Shown here in pieces: positions 17,066 through 24,627 of a stretch of 64,000 nt of DNA. The notes beneath the pieces are model-generated. The model was given only the letters and a program-made list of their open reading frames with translations. It was not told the origin of the DNA and did not search any database. The position numbers were made by a program, and so were the translations under genes. Source of the stretch: Sabulicella rubraurantiaca (GTDB taxonomy: Bacteria > Pseudomonadota > Alphaproteobacteria > Acetobacterales > Acetobacteraceae); contig NZ_JAFEUU010000005.1 in the NCBI RefSeq assembly GCF_017355885.1, positions 124,001-188,000 on the forward strand. Reading direction: 5' to 3'. Numbering within the stretch: position 1 is the first letter of the stretch; each line of letters starts with the position of its first letter.

Positions 17066-18115
17066 TCAGCGTCTCCGGGCGTGGATGGACCAGGAGATCG
17101 GTCCTTCCGCGCCAACCGGACGCTGCTCGAGCTCTATCTCCAGCCGCCGGTCATGTGCCGCCAGCGCGCCTTCCCACAGCGCGGTCCAGCAGTCGAAGCC
17201 CGCAGGATGGAGATGTGAGACGCCGCGCATGAGCGCCCAGCCGGACTGCCCCAGCCGGACCTGGCCGTCGCGCTCCTCGGTCCACAGCCCGGACTCGCCC
17301 GTCGCCCCGGCGACGGCGCGCATCCAGCGTGCGAAGCCCAGGGCGCCGGGATCGGCCCCGCCCGCTGCCTCGGCCACCATGTGGAAATGCTGCATGCCGA
17401 CCTGACGGCCGGCGATGCCCAGCAGGTGCCGCGCCTCGTCCGGCCCGAATACCTCCAGCGCCGATTGGATGGCAGTGCGGACATACTCCATCGCGTAGCC
17501 ACGATGGGCCTTACGCAGCCGCTCCTCCGGCCATTCCGCAGCCGGGACCCAGGGTGCCTGGGCGGGATCGAAGTCGGGTGCCTCCTCGCCACGGCTGAAG
17601 CGCAGCCTCTCCTCAGGGGCGAGGTCGTGATCGTGCTCCAGGTAGTAGCCTTCCAGCCCGTTCTGTCCGTCCGCCGCCTGCTTGGTGCAGACGAAGCCCA
17701 GCCGCGGATTGCCGAGCGACACGCCGTTCTGGGCATGCCAGCCGCGCAGCATGGCGCGCGACACCTCGCCCGGGATGGCGCAGAGCGCGGTGCCCCACCA
17801 GAGCCAGCGCGGCGGCGCGTAGCGGATCCACGCCTTGCGGTCGCTCTCGCGCATGTATTCGACCGAGACGCCTCCGATCCGATTCGAGAGGTAGTGGTAC
17901 TGCGCGCAGGCCACGGCATGCGGCAGGCCGGTCAGGCCGAGCTTGGCGAGGCCAGGCAAGAAGCGCTCCCGCTGCTGCCGACGGAACACGGCGAAGACAA
18001 GCTCCGCCGCGGAGGCCGGACCCCGGCGAGCCACGACGCCCAGCACGATGCCAGTGAAGAAGGCCCGGTGCAGATCGGAGACGGCCTGCGTCAGTGGTGG
18101 GGAGGGCGCGCCCAT
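17066..18115 (-). CDS. Unrecognised protein of 349 aa, probably first gene of the hydrolase operon
   Basis: Soluble-looking protein with no signal peptide and no family I can name. Distinctive segments include YHYLSNRIGGVSVEYMRES, WIRYAPPRWLWWG, RGWHAQNGVSLGNPRLGFVC, an acidic GYYLEHDHDLAPEER stretch, and a His-rich GRQVGMQHFHMVAEA motif near residue 240. Invariant-looking Trp, His and Tyr residues suggest an enzyme or ligand-binding fold, possibly metal- or heme-binding, but this is inference. AAAGGACGG precedes the ATG. It is 49 nt upstream of the epoxide hydrolase on the same strand, which suggests a linked role in the same degradative route. Confidence 0.75.
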   Translation of the reverse strand: MGAPSPPLTQAVSDLHRAFFTGIVLGVVARRGPASAAELVFAVFRRQQRERFLPGLAKLGLTGLPHAVACAQYHYLSNRIGGVSVEYMRESDRKAWIRYAPPRWLWWGTALCAIPGEVSRAMLRGWHAQNGVSLGNPRLGFVCTKQAADGQNGLEGYYLEHDHDLAPEERLRFSRGEEAPDFDPAQAPWVPAAEWPEERLRKAHRGYAMEYVRTAIQSALEVFGPDEARHLLGIAGRQVGMQHFHMVAEAAGGADPGALGFARWMRAVAGATGESGLWTEERDGQVRLGQSGWALMRGVSHLHPAGFDCWTALWEGALAAHDRRLEIELEQRPVGAEGPISWSIHARRR

Positions 18116-18125
18116 TCCGTCCTTT

Positions 18126-18142
18126 CAGGCTGGTCCAGCCTG
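18126..18142. repeat. 7-bp inverted repeat upstream of the leftward operon
   Basis: CAGGCTG and CAGCCTG are separated by GTC, just upstream of the ATG at 18115 and inside the 285-bp divergent region to the sensor gene at 18401. It could be an operator or a leader hairpin. The rest of this intergenic region shows nothing I can name. Confidence 0.35.
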
Positions 18143-18400
18143 GAGAGGCTTGATCGGACCAGATGCGCAGGTGCGCGGCAAGACGTCACCACCAGCCGAA
18201 ACAGGAGCCACCTACAGACTTGGTTCTTCCTTCAATCGCCAGCAAACGCAGCTTCGTAGGATTGCGCATCGTAGGACTACCAATGCGGGGTTGTCCGCCT
18301 GGGGAGGCCGAGAATGTTCCTCTACATGAATACTGAGCGGAGGCCCCGAACGATGCCGCCGCGGTGATGTCTAGAACCCCCAGCCCCCGGTCCTCGCCCT

Positions 18401-19531
18401 ATGAGCCAAAACTCTCGTCGCAGCACCTTCGGTCTGCTGGCCAGCTTCGCCGTGGCCGCCGCCGCGCTGCCCGTTCTCGCGGGACTGTTCGGACTGCTCA
18501 ACGCTTCCTCCGGACAGGTCGAGCGTCGGAATATCGAGGTGCTCGACGCCGCCGCGCAGCAGGTGACGGGGCGGCTGTCGCGCGGGCTCTCCGAGCAGTG
18601 GCGCGAGCTTCGGGCAATGGGCGACTACGCGCTCGGGGAGTTGGAGAGCGGTGTCCTGCGCCTCCGCCTCGACACGGCCAAGACGCTGAACGACCGGCTT
18701 TCGTGGATGGGCGTGGTTCGGCCCGACGGACGCGTCATCGCCGCTACGGGGCGCATGCTCGAAGGGCAAGACGTGTCCGCGCGCCCCTGGTTCGTCGCTG
18801 GCCTGAGCGGGCTTTTCGCCGGCGACGTGCATGAGGCGCAGCTCCTGGCGCGGCTGCTCCCACGTCCGCCAGGTGCGGAGCCGCTGCGCCTGATCGATTT
18901 CGCCGCGCCGCTGCGTCGTGCGGATGGTTCGGTGGCCGCCGTGATCGGCAGCCACGTGGATTGGGCCTGGGTGCGTGACGTGATCGGCTCCGCGCCACTG
19001 CCCCCCGGCACCGAGGCGCTGCTTCTGGCCCGCGACGGCACCGTCCTCGTCGGCCCGGCCGGGCTAGAGGGCACGAGGCTGATGCAGCGCAGCGCCATGG
19101 TCGGCCCGCAGGCCGTAGGCGTCACCACAGAGGAGGAATGGCCCGACGGCCAGCGCTACCTCGCCCGCATCATCGCGGCGGCGAATGGCGCTGGCATCCC
19201 CAGCTTCGGTTGGAGCGTGGTCGTCCGGCAGCCCACGGTCGCTGCGACGGCGCTGGAGCGCGTCGTGGCACGGCAGGTGCTTGTCCCGCTTGCCGCTGCC
19301 TCCTTGTCGATTCTCGTCGTGGGGTTGCTCATAGCGCGCACCGTGGGCAGGCCCTTCGCGACCTTGGCCAGCGCGGCCGCTGCCCTGGCCGAGGGCCGGC
19401 GCCTCGACGCGCCGCTGCCACGGCTGCGGCAAACGCGGGAGAGCGAAGCCATTTCCGCTGCCCTCTCGCGCTTCGACGGCCAGCAGGCTGAGCCCGTCGC
19501 GGCCCCCCACGCCCTCAAGGACGCCGCGTGA
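18401..19531 (+). CDS. Cache-HAMP membrane sensor without output domain
   Basis: 376-residue protein with a membrane segment at about 13-35, a periplasmic region of about 250 residues with a Cache-like sequence (WMGVVRPDGRVIAATGRML, then LLLARDGTVLVGP), a second membrane segment near 290-312, and a HAMP-like helix pair (VGRPFATLASAAAALAEGR). It ends there, with no GGDEF, EAL, kinase or MCP module. Its stop overlaps the following membrane-fusion gene, so it is an integral part of the glucan-synthase operon. It may pass a signal to a partner in the complex. The ribosome binding site is weak. Confidence 0.8.
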   Translation: MSQNSRRSTFGLLASFAVAAAALPVLAGLFGLLNASSGQVERRNIEVLDAAAQQVTGRLSRGLSEQWRELRAMGDYALGELESGVLRLRLDTAKTLNDRLSWMGVVRPDGRVIAATGRMLEGQDVSARPWFVAGLSGLFAGDVHEAQLLARLLPRPPGAEPLRLIDFAAPLRRADGSVAAVIGSHVDWAWVRDVIGSAPLPPGTEALLLARDGTVLVGPAGLEGTRLMQRSAMVGPQAVGVTTEEEWPDGQRYLARIIAAANGAGIPSFGWSVVVRQPTVAATALERVVARQVLVPLAAASLSILVVGLLIARTVGRPFATLASAAAALAEGRRLDAPLPRLRQTRESEAISAALSRFDGQQAEPVAAPHALKDAA

Positions 19532-20745
19532 TGCGCCGCTGGATGAAGGTCACGCTCGGCGTCGCCCTGGCTGCCATGGCTGGCTACGTCATCGTGGGCG
19601 AACAGATGGCCGGCGTCTCCTCCAATGCCGTGGTGAACGCTCAGGTCATCACCCTGCGCGCCCCCGTGGATGGGGAGCTCACCCTCACCACACGGAGCCT
19701 CGGCGCCCGGCTCGGCTCTGGCGAGGTGGTGGCGAGCATCACCGATCCCCGGCCCGACGAGTCACGACTCGTGGATCTTCGCCGCGCCCTGGATGCGGCG
19801 GAAAGCGAGCTGCGTCGCCTGGAAGACATGACCTCGGCCCTTGTTGCCGGTCGTGCCGCCCTCATTGATCAGGCGCGCGACTATGGTGCGGGGCGGCTGC
19901 GGCAGCTTTCCGCCCGCCTGGACGAGACGCGCGCGACGCTCGAGGCGGCGCAGGCCCGTCTTCGGGAGGCGGACGCCACGCTGCGCCGCGCGAATGACCT
20001 GAGCCGCACCGGCATCCAGACCGTGGCAGAGTTCAACCGTGCCAAGTCCACCTTCGAGGTCGCGACGCAGGAGGTCGAGGCGACGCGCAACCGCCTTCGC
20101 TACCTCACGGTGGAGCACGAGGCGGCCAGCCGTGGCGTGTTCCTCGGCGACAGCTACAACGACGCGCCGTCTTCCCAGCAGCGCGTGCGCGAGCTGGACC
20201 TCCGCATCGGCGAGCTTTCCGCCGAGGTGCGGGAGCGCAACCGCCGCATTTCCCTGCTCGAGCAGCAGGTGGAGGAGGAGCGTGTCCGCCTTGCCCGCCA
20301 CCGCGACGCCCGGTTGGCGGCCCCCGCGACCGCCGTGCTGTGGGAGGTGATGACGGGCAGCGGCGAGTATGTGCGCCGGGCCCAGGACATCATGCGCCTC
20401 GTCGATTGCGGCACGGCGGTGGTCACGGCCAGCGTGCGGGAGAGCGTCTATAACGGCCTGAAGGTCGGCGACGCGGCGCGGGTTCGGCTGCTCGGCGAGG
20501 ACGGCCGGGTCTTCGAGGGCACCGTGGCGCGCCTCGCCGGTTCGGGCGCGGAGACGATCTACCGCCACCTCGCCGTCGGGCCGAGCGAAGAGCACCTGAA
20601 GCGCTACGACGTGGCCATCGCAGTGCCGGGCCTTGCCGCCGACCCCGCCCTGGCCTGCACGGTCGGCCGCACCGGCCGTGTTGTCTTCGCCAGCCGCCCT
20701 CTCGACCCCTGGCGCCGCCTGATGGCCTCCCTCGGCTTCGGCTGA
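19528..20745 (+). CDS. HlyD-type membrane fusion protein, BgsB/Alg44-like
   Basis: 405-residue protein with one N-terminal membrane anchor (about residues 7-24), a lipoyl-like half motif (ITLRAPVDGELTL), long coiled coils at about 85-150 and 180-260, then the second lipoyl half and a beta-barrel segment (TASVRESVYNGLKVGDAARVRL). It starts at GTG 19528 or ATG 19531, overlapping the sensor stop, and lies 30 nt before the GT2 gene. In the S. meliloti mixed-linkage beta-glucan system a membrane fusion protein (BgsB) is paired in the same way with the synthase BgsA. Here it probably guides nascent polysaccharide across the periplasm. Confidence 0.82.
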   Translation: MMRRWMKVTLGVALAAMAGYVIVGEQMAGVSSNAVVNAQVITLRAPVDGELTLTTRSLGARLGSGEVVASITDPRPDESRLVDLRRALDAAESELRRLEDMTSALVAGRAALIDQARDYGAGRLRQLSARLDETRATLEAAQARLREADATLRRANDLSRTGIQTVAEFNRAKSTFEVATQEVEATRNRLRYLTVEHEAASRGVFLGDSYNDAPSSQQRVRELDLRIGELSAEVRERNRRISLLEQQVEEERVRLARHRDARLAAPATAVLWEVMTGSGEYVRRAQDIMRLVDCGTAVVTASVRESVYNGLKVGDAARVRLLGEDGRVFEGTVARLAGSGAETIYRHLAVGPSEEHLKRYDVAIAVPGLAADPALACTVGRTGRVVFASRPLDPWRRLMASLGFG

Positions 20746-20775
20746 GGGCGCGCCGCCGCATCACCGAGGCGTCCG

Positions 20776-22743
20776 ATGCTCGCCCTGGACGATTACATCG
20801 CTTCCCTCGCGCCTTCGCTGCTCGTGCTCGGGCTCGCGCTGGCCGTTCTGCCCTTCCTGCGGCGCGAGGATCCGCTGACGCGCGCGGTGGTCCTCGCTCT
20901 GCCCGTGCTGCTGGCGTGGCGCTATATGGCCTGGCGCTTCGCGGAGACAGTTCCGCCGCTGGACTGGACGCTGGACGCGGCGGCGGGCTGGAGCTTCGCC
21001 TTGCTGGAGGCGGGGACGCTCGTTTCCTCCACCATCGCCTTCGCCATCATGACCCGTACGCGCGACCGTCGGGAGGAGGCGGATCGCCACCAGGAATGGT
21101 GGCGGCCCGGGGCGCCGCCTGTCGTGGACGTGCTGATCGCGACCTATAACGAGGAAGAGCCGATCCTCGAGCGCACGATCGCCGGGGCGCTCGCCCTCAA
21201 TCATCCGCGGACCCGGGTCTGGATCCTGGACGACGGCAAGCGCGACTGGCTGCGGGAGCTGTGTGCCCGGACCGGCGCGCGCTACCTAACGCGCAACGAC
21301 AACGCGCACGCCAAGGCGGGCAACATCAACTCCGCCTTCGCGGTGCTGCGCGGCCTGGACGAGCCACCGGATTTCGTCGCGGTGCTGGACGCGGATTTCG
21401 TGCCGCACCGCAACTTCCTGGATCGCACCCTGACGTTGTTCCATGACGAGCGTGTCGGGCTCGTTCAGACGCCGCAGCACTTCTTCAACCCCGATCCGAT
21501 CCAGCACAATCTCGGCCTTGAGCGCGCCTATCCGGACGAGCAGCGCTTCTTCTTCGACCATGTGCAGCCGGCCCGCGACGCCTGGGACATCGCCTTCTGC
21601 TGCGGCACTTCCTCCGTCATGCGATGGAAGGCGCTGGAGGCGATTGGCGGCTTTCCCGTCGGCAGCGTGACGGAGGACTACCTCATTACCCTGCGCCTTC
21701 GGGAGGAAGGCTATTCCACCGCCTATCTGAACGAGGCGCTGACGGAGGGCCTCGCGCCTGAGGGGTTGGGAGAATACATCACGCAGCGCGGCCGCTGGTG
21801 CCTGGGCCTGATGCAGATCATTCGCGGGCCGATGGGACCCTTCGCGAAGAATCGCCTGCGGCTTCGTGATCGGATCGGGCTGTTCGACAGCTTCCTCTAC
21901 TGGGCCACCACCTATCCCTTCCGCCTGGCCTGCCTCGTGACGCCGCTGCTCTACTGGTATTTCGGCATCACCGTCGTGGATGCCCCGGTGGCGGAGGTCC
22001 TGTCCTACTTCGTGCCCTATCTCCTCGCCGCGCTCATCGCGCTCAACTGGACGTCGCGCGGAATGGTCGTGCCGCTGCTGAACGACGTCAGCCAGGTACT
22101 CGGCGCGCGCGAGATCAGCGGGGCGGTGATGGCCGGGCTCCTGAAGCCGAAGGGTCACAAGTTCAAGGTCACGGCCAAGGGAGGTGACCGCAACCGCGTG
22201 GTGGTGCAATGGCCAGTGCTGCGGCCGCTCCTCGTGCTTTTCATGCTGACCTTCTTTGGCCTGATGTTCATGCCCGTGACGGACATCGTCTTCGATCGCG
22301 ATGCGGGCGACGGGAAATGGGTCATCCTGGTCTGGACCTTATACAACCTCCTCGTCCTGGCGGCTTCCATGGCGGTTTGCGTAGAACTGCCGCGCGGCGG
22401 GAAGGGCACGCGCATCGTGCCCGAGCGCGTGCGGCTTTTCGCGGATTCCGGCGCGAGTGGCGGATGGCTGATGCGCCTGACCCTGGAGGAGGCCTGGATC
22501 ACAGGCGCGCCGGCCCTTCCGCCTGGCGAGCGTTGCGCGTTGGATCTGCCGGGGGCGGGCCATATCGCCGGCGTCGTGGCGCGCCATGACCCCGGCGGCG
22601 TTTCCCTGCGGCTGGAGCCGACAGCGGAGCAGCGCGCCGCAATCCTGACGCGGCTGCACACCCGCGAGGGTGCCAGCGGCGTCACCCGCACGGATGTCGG
22701 TGGAATGGTGCGAGGCTTGGCTGGGCGGGTGGTGCGGAACTGA
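20776..22743 (+). CDS. Cellulose-synthase-like GT2, BgsA-like beta-glucan synthase candidate
   Basis: 655-residue processive inner-membrane GT2. Three N-terminal membrane helices precede the GT domain, with LDDG at 151-154, DAD at 205-207, FCCGTSS at 274-280, TED at 299-301 and QRGRW at 337-341. Four to five helices follow. The final 120 residues look like a PilZ-type barrel (PERVRLFADSG, then LRLEPT) but lack a clear (D/N)xSxxG motif. BgsA of S. meliloti likewise binds c-di-GMP through a C-terminal region without canonical PilZ. GAGG lies 6 nt before the ATG. Together with the fusion protein this favours beta-(1,3)(1,4)-glucan over plain cellulose, as inference. Confidence 0.85.
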   Translation: MLALDDYIASLAPSLLVLGLALAVLPFLRREDPLTRAVVLALPVLLAWRYMAWRFAETVPPLDWTLDAAAGWSFALLEAGTLVSSTIAFAIMTRTRDRREEADRHQEWWRPGAPPVVDVLIATYNEEEPILERTIAGALALNHPRTRVWILDDGKRDWLRELCARTGARYLTRNDNAHAKAGNINSAFAVLRGLDEPPDFVAVLDADFVPHRNFLDRTLTLFHDERVGLVQTPQHFFNPDPIQHNLGLERAYPDEQRFFFDHVQPARDAWDIAFCCGTSSVMRWKALEAIGGFPVGSVTEDYLITLRLREEGYSTAYLNEALTEGLAPEGLGEYITQRGRWCLGLMQIIRGPMGPFAKNRLRLRDRIGLFDSFLYWATTYPFRLACLVTPLLYWYFGITVVDAPVAEVLSYFVPYLLAALIALNWTSRGMVVPLLNDVSQVLGAREISGAVMAGLLKPKGHKFKVTAKGGDRNRVVVQWPVLRPLLVLFMLTFFGLMFMPVTDIVFDRDAGDGKWVILVWTLYNLLVLAASMAVCVELPRGGKGTRIVPERVRLFADSGASGGWLMRLTLEEAWITGAPALPPGERCALDLPGAGHIAGVVARHDPGGVSLRLEPTAEQRAAILTRLHTREGASGVTRTDVGGMVRGLAGRVVRN

Positions 22744-22890
22744 GGCAGGCCTGCTCGGGTAACTGGACCCGCAAGTGGAAGACTGACCGGCTGGAGACCC
22801 CCGCCGTCGCCGCGCTCCGCGATCAAAATAGGGTAGATTGAGCTTCGGCACACCGCCAGCCAAGCTGTTACGCGCGAACTGAACAAGCAG

Positions 22891-23907
22891 TCAGGTGACC
22901 ACTGCGCGATCGACGTCATCCTGCTCCACGGCAGCCGCAGATGGTGTCTCCCGGTGCGCGCTGGCGACGGCATCGATGCATCGTGCAACCAGTTCCGGCG
23001 CACCATGATGCACCATGTGTCCTTGCCCCGGCACCATGTGCAGGGAGCTTCCAGGCACCGCCTGATGCAGCCGCGCCGAGTGCCGCCCCACATCCACGAT
23101 TCCATCGTCTTCGCCGACGACGATGGCGATGGGAAGCTGCGTGATCTCGTGGTACCGCCCCTCGGCATATGCAGCCCAAGGGCTCATGGATGCGGCATCT
23201 TCGGCACTGCCCTTGATCTGCCATGGCCGCAGCATGATCGGTATGGGGACGGCCGCCGTGAAATCGGGCGGCACGGGTGCGGGCGCAAACATCTTCTCGA
23301 TCATCTTGGGGGCAATCAGGCTGCCCAAGAGGGGACCGACCGTATAGCGGATCACATCCCCGACCACGGGAATGGCCGGTGGCGAGAAGAGGGCGATGTC
23401 GGCGCGCGCCGTCGGAAAATAATATCCGGACAGCAGGACCAATCCGGAGATGGCGTCAGGGTGGTTCAGCGCCAAAGCCATCGCCACGAGCGTCCCCCAG
23501 GAATGCCCGACCACGACCGGGCGCTCCACCCCAAGGCGCATGAAGGCCTCGGCGAGGACGGCCGCCTGGGCTTCCGCGGTCCAGAACCGGTCCCGCGGGC
23601 GCTCGCTGTAGCCGTAGCCGGGCCGATCGAAGGCGAGGACCCGGTGGCGCGCGGAGACAAGCCCGAAGACGCCGCTTGCGATCCAATCCTCGGCGGTGAC
23701 GCCGTTGCCGTGCAGCAGGACGACAGGCGGCCCTCCATCCTGTCCGCTCTCCAGGTAGTGAAGCTTGATGCCCCCGGCCCGCACGAAACGCCCTGCTGGC
23801 GGATGAGCCCGCTCAGCCTGCCGGGCGAGAGAGTGGTTCAGGAGGGCGGTGGCCCCGAGGGCGACTGCGCTGGCGGTGACGATGGTCTTTGCGCGAGAGG
23901 AGGCCAT
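22891..23907 (-). CDS. Membrane-anchored alpha/beta hydrolase
   Basis: 338-residue hydrolase with an uncleaved-looking hydrophobic N-terminus (residues 8-23). LLHGNG at 64-69 forms the oxyanion hole and GHSWG places the nucleophile Ser at 136. GEDDGIVD and GQGHMVHHGAPE carry the candidate acid and His. The FDRPGYGYSERP segment near 93-104 is typical of the haloalkane-dehalogenase/epoxide-hydrolase branch, but a Ser nucleophile argues for an esterase or peptidase. It converges on the glucan synthase gene; there is no operon partner. The 147-bp gap to the synthase holds only a short GCAGGCCTGC palindrome. Confidence 0.85.
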   Translation of the reverse strand: MASSRAKTIVTASAVALGATALLNHSLARQAERAHPPAGRFVRAGGIKLHYLESGQDGGPPVVLLHGNGVTAEDWIASGVFGLVSARHRVLAFDRPGYGYSERPRDRFWTAEAQAAVLAEAFMRLGVERPVVVGHSWGTLVAMALALNHPDAISGLVLLSGYYFPTARADIALFSPPAIPVVGDVIRYTVGPLLGSLIAPKMIEKMFAPAPVPPDFTAAVPIPIMLRPWQIKGSAEDAASMSPWAAYAEGRYHEITQLPIAIVVGEDDGIVDVGRHSARLHQAVPGSSLHMVPGQGHMVHHGAPELVARCIDAVASAHRETPSAAAVEQDDVDRAVVT

Positions 23908-24123
23908 GCCTGCTCCTGTGTGTCAGCGACCGCCTCCCAGTCTTGGAGGGAGAGCGATGGCGAGGAAGCGTTTTGATGCGGTGCATCATCCCAACGGGGC
24001 GGTGCCCCACCAGTTTCCCGCTGCGCGACCGCGAGGGACGCACAGCGCCTCTGCGAGGCACTTGGCACATTCAGGGCTGGAATTCCGCCCCGCCGCTTGC
24101 TCAGTCAGCGGTGGGCAGAGCCA

Positions 24124-24330
24124 TCACCCGCCGGAAATGCCCTTGATGACCTTCCCCGAACCGCCGCAATTCTCGCAGACCCGATCCTGAAGCTGGCCTT
24201 TGCCGCCGCATTCCGGGCAGACATCCTCGCCCGTGCCGGGCGTGCCTGCAGGCGCGTCGTCGCCCGGGTAGGTGCCACCCGCGCCCGGAACGCGTGGGTC
24301 CCTGGTCCCCTGAGGCTTGCGCTCATTCAT
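24124..24330 (-). CDS. Small CxxCxGxG zinc-binding protein
   Basis: 68-residue protein with a disordered, Gly/Pro-rich N-terminal half (DPRVPGAGGTYPGDD) and a DnaJ-type zinc finger at the C-terminus: CPECGGKG followed 9 residues later by CENCGGSG. The ATG at 24330 has GGAGGCGGTG directly upstream, which decides against the in-frame ATG at 24348. Similar tiny proteins occur widely in proteobacteria without known function; the two CxxCGGxG knuckles should bind one zinc ion. It is monocistronic, in a region otherwise free of genes from 23908 to 24627. Confidence 0.82.
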   Translation of the reverse strand: MNERKPQGTRDPRVPGAGGTYPGDDAPAGTPGTGEDVCPECGGKGQLQDRVCENCGGSGKVIKGISGG

Positions 24331-24627
24331 CACCGCCTCCTCTGACATCTGAGTGGCGTGCCAACGCGCGCGGTTCGTCACCTGTTGCGACGCTCTGGCA
24401 TCCAGGAACCCAAAGCGCCGGACACCCATCGGCCGAGCCCGCTGGCATGGGGCCGGAGGCTCGCAAAATTGTGCGCCCTCCGCGTCGCGATTGAGACATG
24501 ATGCGGCCATCCCAGGCGAGCCAGGCAGGGAAGGTTCTTCGATGCCGAACAGCCCCGACGGAGCACGGCAAGAGGCCGGAGGAGGGGTGGCCCGATCAAC
24601 GGGCGTCACCCGAGGCGAACTCGGCTG

